5,477 nucleotides of DNA from Clostridia bacterium (GTDB taxonomy: Bacteria > Bacillota_A > Clostridia > Christensenellales > Aristaeellaceae). A program made the position numbers and the translations under genes. Positions 1-5,477 of the stretch are shown piece after piece (positions within the stretch are counted from its first letter, which is position 1; every line of letters begins with the position of its first letter). The DNA lies in the NCBI GenBank assembly GCA_017398245.1, contig JAFQGN010000315.1:1-5477 (forward strand). Reading direction: 5' to 3'. Below the pieces are notes generated by a model. The model worked only from the letters and a program-made list of their open reading frames with translations, had not been told where the DNA came from and made no database searches.

Positions 1-1
1 A

Positions 2-2095
2 GCGCAGATTTCCAAGGAAGAGCTGCAGGCTGTTCTTCCGGAAGCGCTGCGCACGGCGGCGGTCGTTCGGACGCGCAAAGGCCGGTATTCTACGCCGCAG
101 CAGTTGGGGCTGATCGTTTGCCGGGTTACAGCGGGCGGGTCGCTTTTGTTCGGCAGACCGCTGGATGAAGAGCTCCGGCATGCTCTGCGCGGAGATATCC
201 GCTTGGATATGCCTATGGAAAGCGCGTGGCCGGACGATACTGTTCTCGTACGCCTGACGGACAGCGGAGAAAAGCCGCGCGGTACGCTGGATTCCATCGC
301 CTGCAGGGCGCATGACAGCATTGCGGCGACGATCATCGTGCCTCCGACGGAACCGGAGAGGCAAAGGCATGGTCGCGCGAGAAAGCGTCCGCACAGGCCG
401 CGATATGCGCCGGAGATCACTGCCGCGCCGGAAGACAGCCGGATCCGCGACAGGATCGTCGTAGAGGGCGATCTGTGCGGAGCGATGAACGGCGACGTCG
501 TGATGCTGAAAATAACCCAGTATCCCGAAAAAGGGTGCAGCGCGCGCGGAACGGTGCAGGAAGTGATCGGCGATGCGGACGACGCTCGGACCGCATTAAA
601 GGCGATCGCCGCATCGCACGGGTTTACGAAGCTGTTTTCCGACGAAGCCGCGCGCGAGGCGGACGGAATGCCCGAATATGTAGAAAAAAGCGATATGAAC
701 GGCAGGCGGGATCTGCGCGAGATGACGCTTTTTACCATAGACGGAGCCGACGCGCAGGATTTTGACGATGCGGTCTCTCTGGAAAAAGCGGAAGAGGGCT
801 GGGTGCTCGGCGTGCATATTGCCGACGTTTCGCACTATGTTCTGCCCGGAAGCGCGATCGAAAAAGAGGCGTTCGGCCGGACTACGTCTGTATATCTGCC
901 CGGGATGACCTTTCCTATGCTGCCGGAGGCGCTTTCTAACCGGTTGTGTTCGCTCATGCCGAACGAAGACCGGCTTGCGCTGAGCTGCATGATGCGCATG
1001 GATGGGCCGAAGGTCGCCGATTACGAGATTTTTCCTAGCGTGATCCGTTCAAAAGCGCGTCTCGTTTATACCGACGTGAACGCCATGTTCCGCGGCGAAG
1101 AGAACAATGTGCCCGAGGAACTAAAGCCGATGCTGAACGATATGCGCGCGCTTGCGCATTCGATACGCAGGGCGAGAGAGGGCAGGGGCGCGATCGAATT
1201 TGACCTTCCGGAGCCTGAGTTTGTTCTGGATCAAAACGGCGAGCCGAGATCGGTTCATGCGAGAGAGAGATGGGAAGCGGAAAAGCTGATCGAAGATTTT
1301 ATGCTCACCGCGAACGAGACGGTTGCAAAATTTGCGCGAGAGGCTGAAGTGCCGATCCCGTATCGGGTGCACGAGCCGCCGGACCCGGACACGATGGCTG
1401 AGCTTGGCCGTTATCTGGAAAGCATGGAGATCCCGGCGCGCCTTGCGGGTGCGGTCGCCCCGGCGACGATCCGCGATATTCTGGAGAGCGTGAAGGGAAA
1501 GCCCGAGGAGAGCGCGCTCAACAGCGCGATACTGCGCGCAATGCGAAAAGCGGAATATGGGCCGATGCCGCACGGGCATTTCGCCCTTGCCGCGCGCGAT
1601 TACTGTCATTTCACCTCACCGATCCGTCGATACCCGGATTTGACCGTGCATCGCGTGATCAAGAGCTATCTTCGCGGGGAATGCGACGGAGAATGGCTGG
1701 CAAAATGGACGACGGCGATGCCGGAGATCGCCTCGCACTGTTCGCACGGCGAAAACGCGGCTGCAATGGCGGAACGAGAAGCGGACGACCGCATGCGGGC
1801 GCGATATATGGCGCGCCGCATCGGCAAAAAGTTTACCGGAGTCATATCGGGCGTCACGCCGACGAGCTTGTTTGTCGCTCTGCCAAACACAGCGGAGGGA
1901 CGGATCCCTGTATGGTCGTTGGACGAGCCGTTTGCATATGTGGAAGATATGCGATGCCTGATGGGAGAGTATTCGAGGCAGATGATCCGTATTGGTCAGA
2001 AGTGCGAGGTGCGCGTGGAGTTTGTGGATGAACGCGCAGGGTACATCGAATTCAGGCTGTGGCAGCTGATTGAAGACGAAAGGCAAAAGAATTAA
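2..2095 (+). CDS. rnr: Ribonuclease R (RNB-family 3'-5' exoribonuclease), 5' end missing
   Basis: RNase R is a processive, hydrolytic 3'-5' exoribonuclease that degrades structured RNA in the cytoplasm and works in RNA quality control. The frame is open to the window edge, so a TTG at 104 is not the real start; 697 residues are visible and the N-terminus is lost. In order: end of a winged-helix segment (RKGRYSTPQQLG), two cold-shock/OB-like domains (about nt 104-260 and 404-590), the RNB catalytic domain (about nt 710-1800) and an S1 domain (about nt 1826-2080). The motif TIDGADAQDFDD (nt 734-769) has four Asp with the same spacing as E. coli D272, D278, D280 and D281. TSVYLPG, PMLPEALSN and HFTSPIRRYPDLTVHR (nt 1607-1654) are also family hallmarks. 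The first OB domain is divergent, an Arg-rich linker (nt 356-403) joins the OB domains, and the protein stops just after S1 without a lysine-rich tail. rnr is often followed by smpB; here a terminator follows. Confidence 0.96.
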   Translation, partial: AQISKEELQAVLPEALRTAAVVRTRKGRYSTPQQLGLIVCRVTAGGSLLFGRPLDEELRHALRGDIRLDMPMESAWPDDTVLVRLTDSGEKPRGTLDSIACRAHDSIAATIIVPPTEPERQRHGRARKRPHRPRYAPEITAAPEDSRIRDRIVVEGDLCGAMNGDVVMLKITQYPEKGCSARGTVQEVIGDADDARTALKAIAASHGFTKLFSDEAAREADGMPEYVEKSDMNGRRDLREMTLFTIDGADAQDFDDAVSLEKAEEGWVLGVHIADVSHYVLPGSAIEKEAFGRTTSVYLPGMTFPMLPEALSNRLCSLMPNEDRLALSCMMRMDGPKVADYEIFPSVIRSKARLVYTDVNAMFRGEENNVPEELKPMLNDMRALAHSIRRAREGRGAIEFDLPEPEFVLDQNGEPRSVHARERWEAEKLIEDFMLTANETVAKFAREAEVPIPYRVHEPPDPDTMAELGRYLESMEIPARLAGAVAPATIRDILESVKGKPEESALNSAILRAMRKAEYGPMPHGHFALAARDYCHFTSPIRRYPDLTVHRVIKSYLRGECDGEWLAKWTTAMPEIASHCSHGENAAAMAEREADDRMRARYMARRIGKKFTGVISGVTPTSLFVALPNTAEGRIPVWSLDEPFAYVEDMRCLMGEYSRQMIRIGQKCEVRVEFVDERAGYIEFRLWQLIEDERQKN

Positions 2096-2108
2096 ACCCG
2101 TTGAACGC

Positions 2109-2140
2109 AAAACGCCCGGCTAATACGGCCCGGGCGTTTT
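2109..2140 (+). terminator. Rho-independent terminator of rnr
   Basis: A perfect 11-bp stem pairs AAAACGCCCGG (2109-2119) with CCGGGCGTTTT (2130-2140) around a 10-nt loop, beginning 13 nt after the rnr stop codon. The T-run is only four long, but the following sequence is AT-rich. Position and GC-rich core fit an intrinsic terminator ending the rnr transcript. Confidence 0.85.
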
Positions 2141-2200
2141 CTGTATATTATATATCCTGCTTCTTTTCGACTTATGCAGAAAGTACGCACATAAATGGTA

Positions 2201-2217
2201 CAAATCTGTTCAATTTG
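2201..2217. promoter_or_regulatory. Possible regulator site just upstream of the -35 box
   Basis: CAAAT (2201-2205) and ATTTG (2213-2217) form an inverted repeat with a 7-nt spacer. Its centre is about 45 nt upstream of the expected transcription start of the oxidoreductase gene, where an activator could contact RNA polymerase. The arms are short and AT-rich, so chance is a serious alternative. Confidence 0.22.
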
Positions 2218-2218
2218 C

Positions 2219-2247
2219 TTGAAAATACAGATGATTTTTGTTATCCT
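2219..2247 (+). promoter_or_regulatory. Sigma-A-type promoter of the oxidoreductase gene
   Basis: TTGAAA (2219-2224, five of six matches to TTGACA) is separated by exactly 17 nt from TATCCT (2242-2247, four of six matches to TATAAT). The segment is much more AT-rich than the coding DNA on either side, lies after the rnr terminator, and predicts a start near 2253-2256 and a leader of about 45-48 nt. It is the best promoter match in the gap. Confidence 0.6.
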
Positions 2248-2253
2248 ATAGGA
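2244..2253. promoter_or_regulatory. Perfect 10-bp palindrome over the -10 box (operator candidate)
   Basis: TCCTATAGGA is a perfect palindrome that overlaps the -10 hexamer and reaches the predicted transcription start. A repressor bound here would block RNA polymerase. No matching regulator gene is present in the window, so the role is inferred from symmetry and position only. Confidence 0.3.
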
Positions 2254-2256
2254 AAG

Positions 2257-2273
2257 CATGGGCTGTTCCCATG
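2257..2273. promoter_or_regulatory. Inverted repeat in the leader (operator or mRNA hairpin)
   Basis: CATGGG (2257-2262) and CCCATG (2268-2273) are perfect 6-bp arms around the 5-nt spacer CTGTT, and a G-U pair could add one step in RNA. It lies right after the predicted start site. It could be a DNA operator or a short 5' hairpin on the mRNA. It is too small and lacks a T-run, so it is not a terminator, and no riboswitch fold is visible around it. Confidence 0.35.
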
Positions 2274-2288
2274 TAAAACCGTGAAAAT

Positions 2289-2294
2289 GAGGTG
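2289..2294 (+). promoter_or_regulatory. Ribosome binding site fixing the start at 2301
   Basis: GAGGTG is fully complementary to the anti-Shine-Dalgarno end of 16S rRNA and ends 6 nt before ATG 2301. The in-frame GTG at 2292 lies inside this element and therefore cannot be the start it serves. Confidence 0.8.
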
Positions 2295-2300
2295 CTTCCT

Positions 2301-3368
2301 ATGAGCGAGAAGATCAAGGTTGCCATTATCGGCTGCGGAACCATCGCCACCTCCGCGCATATGCCCGGCTACAAGGCCAATGCCGACATTGCGGAAGTGA
2401 AGTATTTTTGCGATATCATCCCTGAGCGCGCGGTGAAGCTGCGCGACGCTTATGGCTCGGGCGAAGTTGTGGTGGATTACCACGATATTCTGGACGACCC
2501 GGAGATCACCTGCGTGTCTGTGTGCACGCCGAACTACGTGCACGCGCCCATCGCGATCGATTTCCTGAACCACGGCAAGCATGTGCTTTGCGAAAAGCCT
2601 GCGGCGATCACGGCGGACAAGGCGCTTGAAATGAAAAAGGCCGCCGATGAGACCGGCTACATTCTGAACATCGGCGTGTGCAACCGTTTCAAGAACGATA
2701 TCATCAAGGTGCAGGAGATCATCGCATCCGGCGAGCTGGGCGATATCTACCATGTGTACTGCTCTTTCCGCAATTTCCGCTCCATCCCCGGACTCGGCGG
2801 CCCCTTCACCACCAAGTCTATGGCCGGCGGCGGCGCGCTGATCGACTGGGGCGTGCATTTCCTGGATCTGATCATGTACTGCATCGATCAGCCCAAGGTC
2901 AAGACGGTTTCTGCCGAATGCTACTCCATCCTCGGTAAGGAGATGGAAGGCTACACCTACACCAGCATGTGGGCAGGCCCGCCGGATTACAGCGGCACCT
3001 ACGACGTCGAAGAATTCTGCACCGGCCTGATCCGTACCGAAGGCCCGTCCATCACCATGAACGGCGCCTGGGCACAGAATATCTTTGAGGAAGCCATGTT
3101 CGTGGAATTCCTGGGCACCAAGGGCGGCATCAAGCTGAACTACGGCGGCGGGTTCACCATTTACGGTACCAAGAACGGCATGCTGACCGAAACCAAGATC
3201 GCTCAGAAGAAGAACAATATGTACGATGATGAGATCCGCGATTTCCTGATCAAGGCGCCGCAGCGCATCAAGACCAAGGCGAATATCGACAACGCTCTCA
3301 TCACTTCTCAGCTCATGGAGCAGATCTATCAGTCTGCAGCCGAGCACAAAGAACTGGTCGTTGGCTGA
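2301..3368 (+). CDS. Gfo/Idh/MocA-family NAD(P)-dependent sugar oxidoreductase
   Basis: This 355-residue protein is of usual length for the family, which oxidises or reduces sugars, inositols and related polyols with NAD(P) in the cytoplasm. The N-terminal Rossmann fold shows VAIIGCGTIA (GxGxxA at residues 11-16). It is followed by the motif CEKP (E98, K99, P100), whose Lys is conserved in the family, and by GGGALIDWGVHFLDL (about residues 177-190). There D182 and H186 have the D-x-x-x-H spacing of the catalytic pair in inositol dehydrogenase. No signal peptide or membrane segment is seen. The start is ATG 2301, set by the GAGGTG site. The gene has its own promoter and a terminator after the stop, so it is probably transcribed alone. 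It faces the binding-protein gene tail to tail. Lysine is almost always AAG, unlike the mixed use in rnr, which suggests high expression. The substrate cannot be read from the sequence; dehydrogenase or sugar-processing roles are both possible. Confidence 0.93.
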   Translation: MSEKIKVAIIGCGTIATSAHMPGYKANADIAEVKYFCDIIPERAVKLRDAYGSGEVVVDYHDILDDPEITCVSVCTPNYVHAPIAIDFLNHGKHVLCEKPAAITADKALEMKKAADETGYILNIGVCNRFKNDIIKVQEIIASGELGDIYHVYCSFRNFRSIPGLGGPFTTKSMAGGGALIDWGVHFLDLIMYCIDQPKVKTVSAECYSILGKEMEGYTYTSMWAGPPDYSGTYDVEEFCTGLIRTEGPSITMNGAWAQNIFEEAMFVEFLGTKGGIKLNYGGGFTIYGTKNGMLTETKIAQKKNNMYDDEIRDFLIKAPQRIKTKANIDNALITSQLMEQIYQSAAEHKELVVG

Positions 3369-3377
3369 TAAACACAC

Positions 3378-3418
3378 AAAAAAGCACCCCGGAGAGTGTT
3401 CTCCGGGGCGCTTTTTTT
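3378..3418. terminator. Bidirectional Rho-independent terminator between convergent genes
   Basis: CCCCGGAGA (3387-3395) pairs perfectly with TCTCCGGGG (3400-3408) around a GTGT loop. After one A-C mismatch the stem continues through GC and an A-run (3378-3383) against a T-run (3412-3418). Each strand therefore reads a GC-rich hairpin followed by six or seven U. It starts 10 nt after the oxidoreductase stop and 6 nt after the binding-protein stop on the other strand, so it can end both transcripts. Confidence 0.93.
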
Positions 3419-3423
3419 ACATT

Positions 3424-4662
3424 TTAGCGGGAGATCTCGTCCATCAGCTCCCAATAGGCAGCGTCGAGAGTCTCGGTCGGGTCTGCGCCGGCAAAGAGAA
3501 CGTTCTGCACGGCTTCGTTACGCAGGCGCTGGAAGGTGGAGCTCCACACGGCGCGGGGCATGCCGGTACCGCAGGCAACACAGGCGTTGCGGGCGGCATT
3601 GTCCGGATCAAGGGCGACGAACTCGTCCTCAAGAGACTTGAGTACGACCGGAACGTTCAGATCCTGCGCGCGCTTGAGGATGCTCTCCTGCGAGAGGCAG
3701 AAGGCAATGAAGCGGAAGGCTGCCTCGGGCTGCTCGCAATCGGTGGAGATGAAGAGCATATTGCAGCCACAGAAGGTGCCGTTCACGCCGTTGTTGGGAG
3801 GCAGCGCGACGCCGATCTTGCCTTCGTAGGCCGGATCCTTGAGCATGGCGCTCAGTTCGGCGTTATTGATCAGGCACATGGCCGCGTTGCCACGCAGGAA
3901 GGGGTTGTTCTGGTTATTATCGTAGGGGATATTGACTTCGCCAAGGAAGCTCTGCAGGAACTCAAACGCTTCCACCTGCTGTTCGCTGTTCATCACGGGT
4001 TCACCGTTTTCATCCATGAAGGTGCCGCCGTTTCCGTAGACGAACACGTCAAATTCAACCATGTTGCCGCCGCTGGAGGGGAACGCAAAGCCGGCCTGCG
4101 TGATCTCGCCGGAAGCATCCTTCACGGTCAGCTTGCGCGCATAATCGGCCAGTTCTTCCCAAGTGGTAGGCGGGGCTGCCGGATCGAGCCCGGCTGCTTC
4201 GAAGAGATCCTTGCGATAGGCAAATACATAAGGCGTGACGGAATAGCCAAGGCCGTAGACATTGCCGTTATAGGTGCCGTTGGCCAGAACGGCTTCGAGG
4301 ATATCGTCCTTGCCTTCCCAGGTCTCAAAATACTCGTCGATGGGCATATACTGGCCCTGTTCCACGCGGGAGGCGACGGACAGGATGCCATGGCCGATGA
4401 TATCCGGGCCGATGCCGGCATCAAACAGGCTGTTGAGCTTGGTGTCCATGTCGCTGCCGATGGCCGCGTCGTCGTATTCGATGTTGATATCCGGGTTTTC
4501 GGCTTCAAAGGCTTCGATCACAGAAAGCCAGTAGTTCTTTTCCGGCTCATCGTTGCCGATGCGCTGGAAGGTGAGGGTGATCTGCTCGGTCTCGGCCATG
4601 CCCATAGGCACGGCGCACAGCATAAGCGCGATGGCAAGCAGCCATGCAAAGGTCTTTTTCAT
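3424..4662 (-). CDS. Sugar ABC transporter solute-binding protein (family 1)
   Basis: This 412-residue protein resembles the extracellular binding proteins of CUT1-type carbohydrate importers, which capture a sugar or oligosaccharide outside the membrane and deliver it to two permeases. Residues 1-23 form a signal peptide: KK, a hydrophobic stretch, then a likely type I cleavage site GMA-ET. Family-like segments are AFEAENPDINIEY, DAGIGPDIIG, NGNVYGLGYSVTPYVFAYRKDLFEAAG with the following TTWEELADYARKL, and the C-terminal MPRAVWSSTFQRLRNEAVQ. The start ATG has AAAAGGAGGA upstream. The only Cys in the signal peptide (C16, in LMLC) does not fit a lipobox. The mature part has seven Cys, including CGC at 298-300 and CVAC at 361-364, which is many for an exported binding protein. 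The gene lies 35 nt behind the sulfatase gene and before a terminator, so it is the last gene of that transcript; no permease is in view. The ligand is unknown. Confidence 0.93.
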   Translation of the reverse strand: MKKTFAWLLAIALMLCAVPMGMAETEQITLTFQRIGNDEPEKNYWLSVIEAFEAENPDINIEYDDAAIGSDMDTKLNSLFDAGIGPDIIGHGILSVASRVEQGQYMPIDEYFETWEGKDDILEAVLANGTYNGNVYGLGYSVTPYVFAYRKDLFEAAGLDPAAPPTTWEELADYARKLTVKDASGEITQAGFAFPSSGGNMVEFDVFVYGNGGTFMDENGEPVMNSEQQVEAFEFLQSFLGEVNIPYDNNQNNPFLRGNAAMCLINNAELSAMLKDPAYEGKIGVALPPNNGVNGTFCGCNMLFISTDCEQPEAAFRFIAFCLSQESILKRAQDLNVPVVLKSLEDEFVALDPDNAARNACVACGTGMPRAVWSSTFQRLRNEAVQNVLFAGADPTETLDAAYWELMDEISR

Positions 4663-4670
4663 CGTTTTTT

Positions 4671-4680
4671 TCCTCCTTTT
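4671..4680 (-). promoter_or_regulatory. Strong ribosome binding site of the binding-protein gene
   Basis: On the minus strand AAAAGGAGGA lies 8 nt before the ATG at 4662. It carries a full GGAGG core and confirms both the strand and the start. The site sits in the 35-nt gap between the two minus-strand genes, which leaves no room for a promoter between them, though one could lie inside the sulfatase 3' end. Confidence 0.9.
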
Positions 4681-4697
4681 ATGCTCGTTAAGCTGCG

Positions 4698-5477
4698 TTA
4701 CAGGTGCTGTTTTCCTTCCAGAAGCTGCCTGTCCAGCCAGCCTCTGCCGATAAAGGGGTCTTCGTGTGCAAGAAGCTCTGCATGCAGGGCTTTGCGCAAT
4801 TGAGCGATGCGGGGAGCGAATTCCTCGCTGGCGATCAGGTTGTTCTTTTCGCCTGGATCAGTAGACAGATCGTAGAACTCGTCGATATCCGTCATATTCC
4901 AGATGTATTTATGCTGCCCGTCACTGATCATACGCGAGCAGTACAGGCCGAACTGCTGCCCGTTTGCCGAAGAGGTGATGTATTCGCGCCTATTCGTATC
5001 CTCTTGCGCGCTTAGCGGCAGTTTTTTTCCGTGTGCGCGGTTGGTTTCCGGCAGACGGAGCAGGCTTCGGATCGTCGCTTCGGTATCGAGGCAGCCGGAA
5101 ACGAATGCATCGCAATCGTAATGGGCATACCCCGGCGCTTTTACGATCAGCGGGATCCGCGTAACATCGTCAAAGAGCACATAATGCTTATCCATCATGC
5201 GATGGCTGCCGCACATGTCGCCGTGATCGGAAGTAAAGACGATTACGGTATCGTCCCAGATGCCTTCTTCTTTGATCGCCTGCAGGATGCGGCCGACGGA
5301 ATCGTCCAACTGGCTGATCATGGCGAAATACCGGGCGACCATGGGAGAAAGCTCTTCCCACCGGCAGCCATCGAGCCCCCAATTCATCGCCTGCTGCCTC
5401 TGGCAATACGGTTTTTTGATGAACGGATCGTCAAAACCGTCCCAAGTCTGGATTTCGGCAGGATCATACATGGATGA
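4698..5477 (-). CDS. Sulfatase (alkaline-phosphatase superfamily), C-terminal part, 5' end missing
   Basis: Type I sulfatases hydrolyse sulfate esters, here probably on a sugar. About 259 residues are visible, roughly the C-terminal half of a typical 450-550-residue enzyme. The frame is open to the right window edge, so the Met at 5471 is internal. Family signatures, numbered from that Met: ARYFAMISQLDDSVGRIL (47-63); TVIVFTSDHGDMCGSH (75-90), whose D82-H83 supplies metal ligands in this family; K95, at the place of the sulfate-binding Lys; and RIPLIVKAPG (105-114). EFYDLSTDPGEKNNL is the usual C-terminal element. The nucleophile motif C/S-x-P-x-R, which must be converted to formylglycine, lies outside the window, so activity cannot be confirmed. 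The N-terminus is also missing, so export is unknown. The gene is upstream of and very close to the sugar-binding protein gene, which points to uptake and desulfation of the same glycan. Exact substrate and subfamily are not determinable here. Confidence 0.92.
   Translation of the reverse strand, partial: SSMYDPAEIQTWDGFDDPFIKKPYCQRQQAMNWGLDGCRWEELSPMVARYFAMISQLDDSVGRILQAIKEEGIWDDTVIVFTSDHGDMCGSHRMMDKHYVLFDDVTRIPLIVKAPGYAHYDCDAFVSGCLDTEATIRSLLRLPETNRAHGKKLPLSAQEDTNRREYITSSANGQQFGLYCSRMISDGQHKYIWNMTDIDEFYDLSTDPGEKNNLIASEEFAPRIAQLRKALHAELLAHEDPFIGRGWLDRQLLEGKQHL

Noticed and set aside
104..106. TTG as the start of the RNase R gene.
   Set aside because: The same frame is open to position 2 and encodes winged-helix-like family sequence (RKGRYSTPQQLG), with no ribosome binding site in front of the TTG. 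The gene begins outside the window.
2292..2294. GTG as the start of the oxidoreductase.
   Set aside because: It lies inside the GAGGTG ribosome binding site of the ATG at 2301, and the extra residues MLP are not part of the Rossmann-fold start.
2254..2300. A riboswitch in the leader of the oxidoreductase gene.
   Set aside because: The leader is only about 45-48 nt and holds one 6-bp hairpin, with no known aptamer core, terminator or anti-terminator arrangement.
2101..2304. A 67-codon plus-strand frame in the gap after rnr.
   Set aside because: It starts at TTG before the terminator hairpin, covers the terminator and promoter, has no ribosome binding site, and its composition looks like translated noncoding DNA.
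2241..3377. A 378-codon open frame on the minus strand, opposite the oxidoreductase gene.
   Set aside because: It crosses the terminator and runs through the promoter region, has no recognisable domain, and mirrors a clear Gfo/Idh/MocA gene. It is explained by biased codon use.
3361..4803. A 480-codon open frame on the plus strand, opposite the binding-protein gene and longer than it.
   Set aside because: The minus-strand frame has a signal peptide, family motifs and a full ribosome binding site. The plus-strand frame begins at a TTG inside the preceding oxidoreductase gene, runs through the terminator hairpin and shows no recognisable domain. Strong GC and codon bias keeps the opposite strand free of stops.

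Overview
The window looks like a piece of an anaerobic, moderately high-GC Clostridia-type (Bacillota) genome, probably from a gut or other glycan-rich habitat. The grounds are strong GGAGG-type ribosome binding sites, a bacillota-like RNase R, a sugar ABC-transporter binding protein with a Gram-positive-style signal peptide, and a sulfatase. The genus cannot be named from the sequence. An uncultured Christensenellales-like lineage is my guess, not something I can show.

Layout. (1) Positions 2-2095, plus strand: the 3' part of rnr, encoding the exoribonuclease RNase R. It is cut by the left window edge and ends at a Rho-independent terminator (2109-2140). (2) Positions 2141-2300: a short regulatory region with a good sigma-A-type promoter (TTGAAA, 17 nt, TATCCT), several small dyad symmetries around it, and a ribosome binding site. 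(3) Positions 2301-3368, plus strand: a Gfo/Idh/MocA-family NAD(P)-dependent sugar oxidoreductase, apparently monocistronic. (4) Positions 3378-3418: a strong hairpin with an A-run on one side and a T-run on the other, serving as a shared terminator for two convergent transcripts. (5) Positions 3424-4662, minus strand: an extracellular sugar-type ABC-transporter solute-binding protein. (6) Positions 4698-5477, minus strand: the C-terminal half of a sulfatase, cut by the right window edge. It lies 35 nt upstream of the binding-protein gene in the same direction, so the two are probably co-transcribed.

Working together. rnr is a housekeeping gene unrelated to the rest. The other three genes read as the edge of a carbohydrate-utilisation locus. 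The sulfatase would remove sulfate from a sulfated sugar, the binding protein would capture a sugar for a CUT1-type importer whose permeases are not in the window, and the oxidoreductase would oxidise or epimerise a sugar inside the cell. The shared substrate is inferred from proximity only. I found no RNA gene, CRISPR array, mobile element or clear undescribed system. The most unusual points are the dyad-rich promoter of the oxidoreductase, the cysteine-rich binding protein without a lipobox, and an RNase R with an arginine-rich linker and no basic C-terminal tail.
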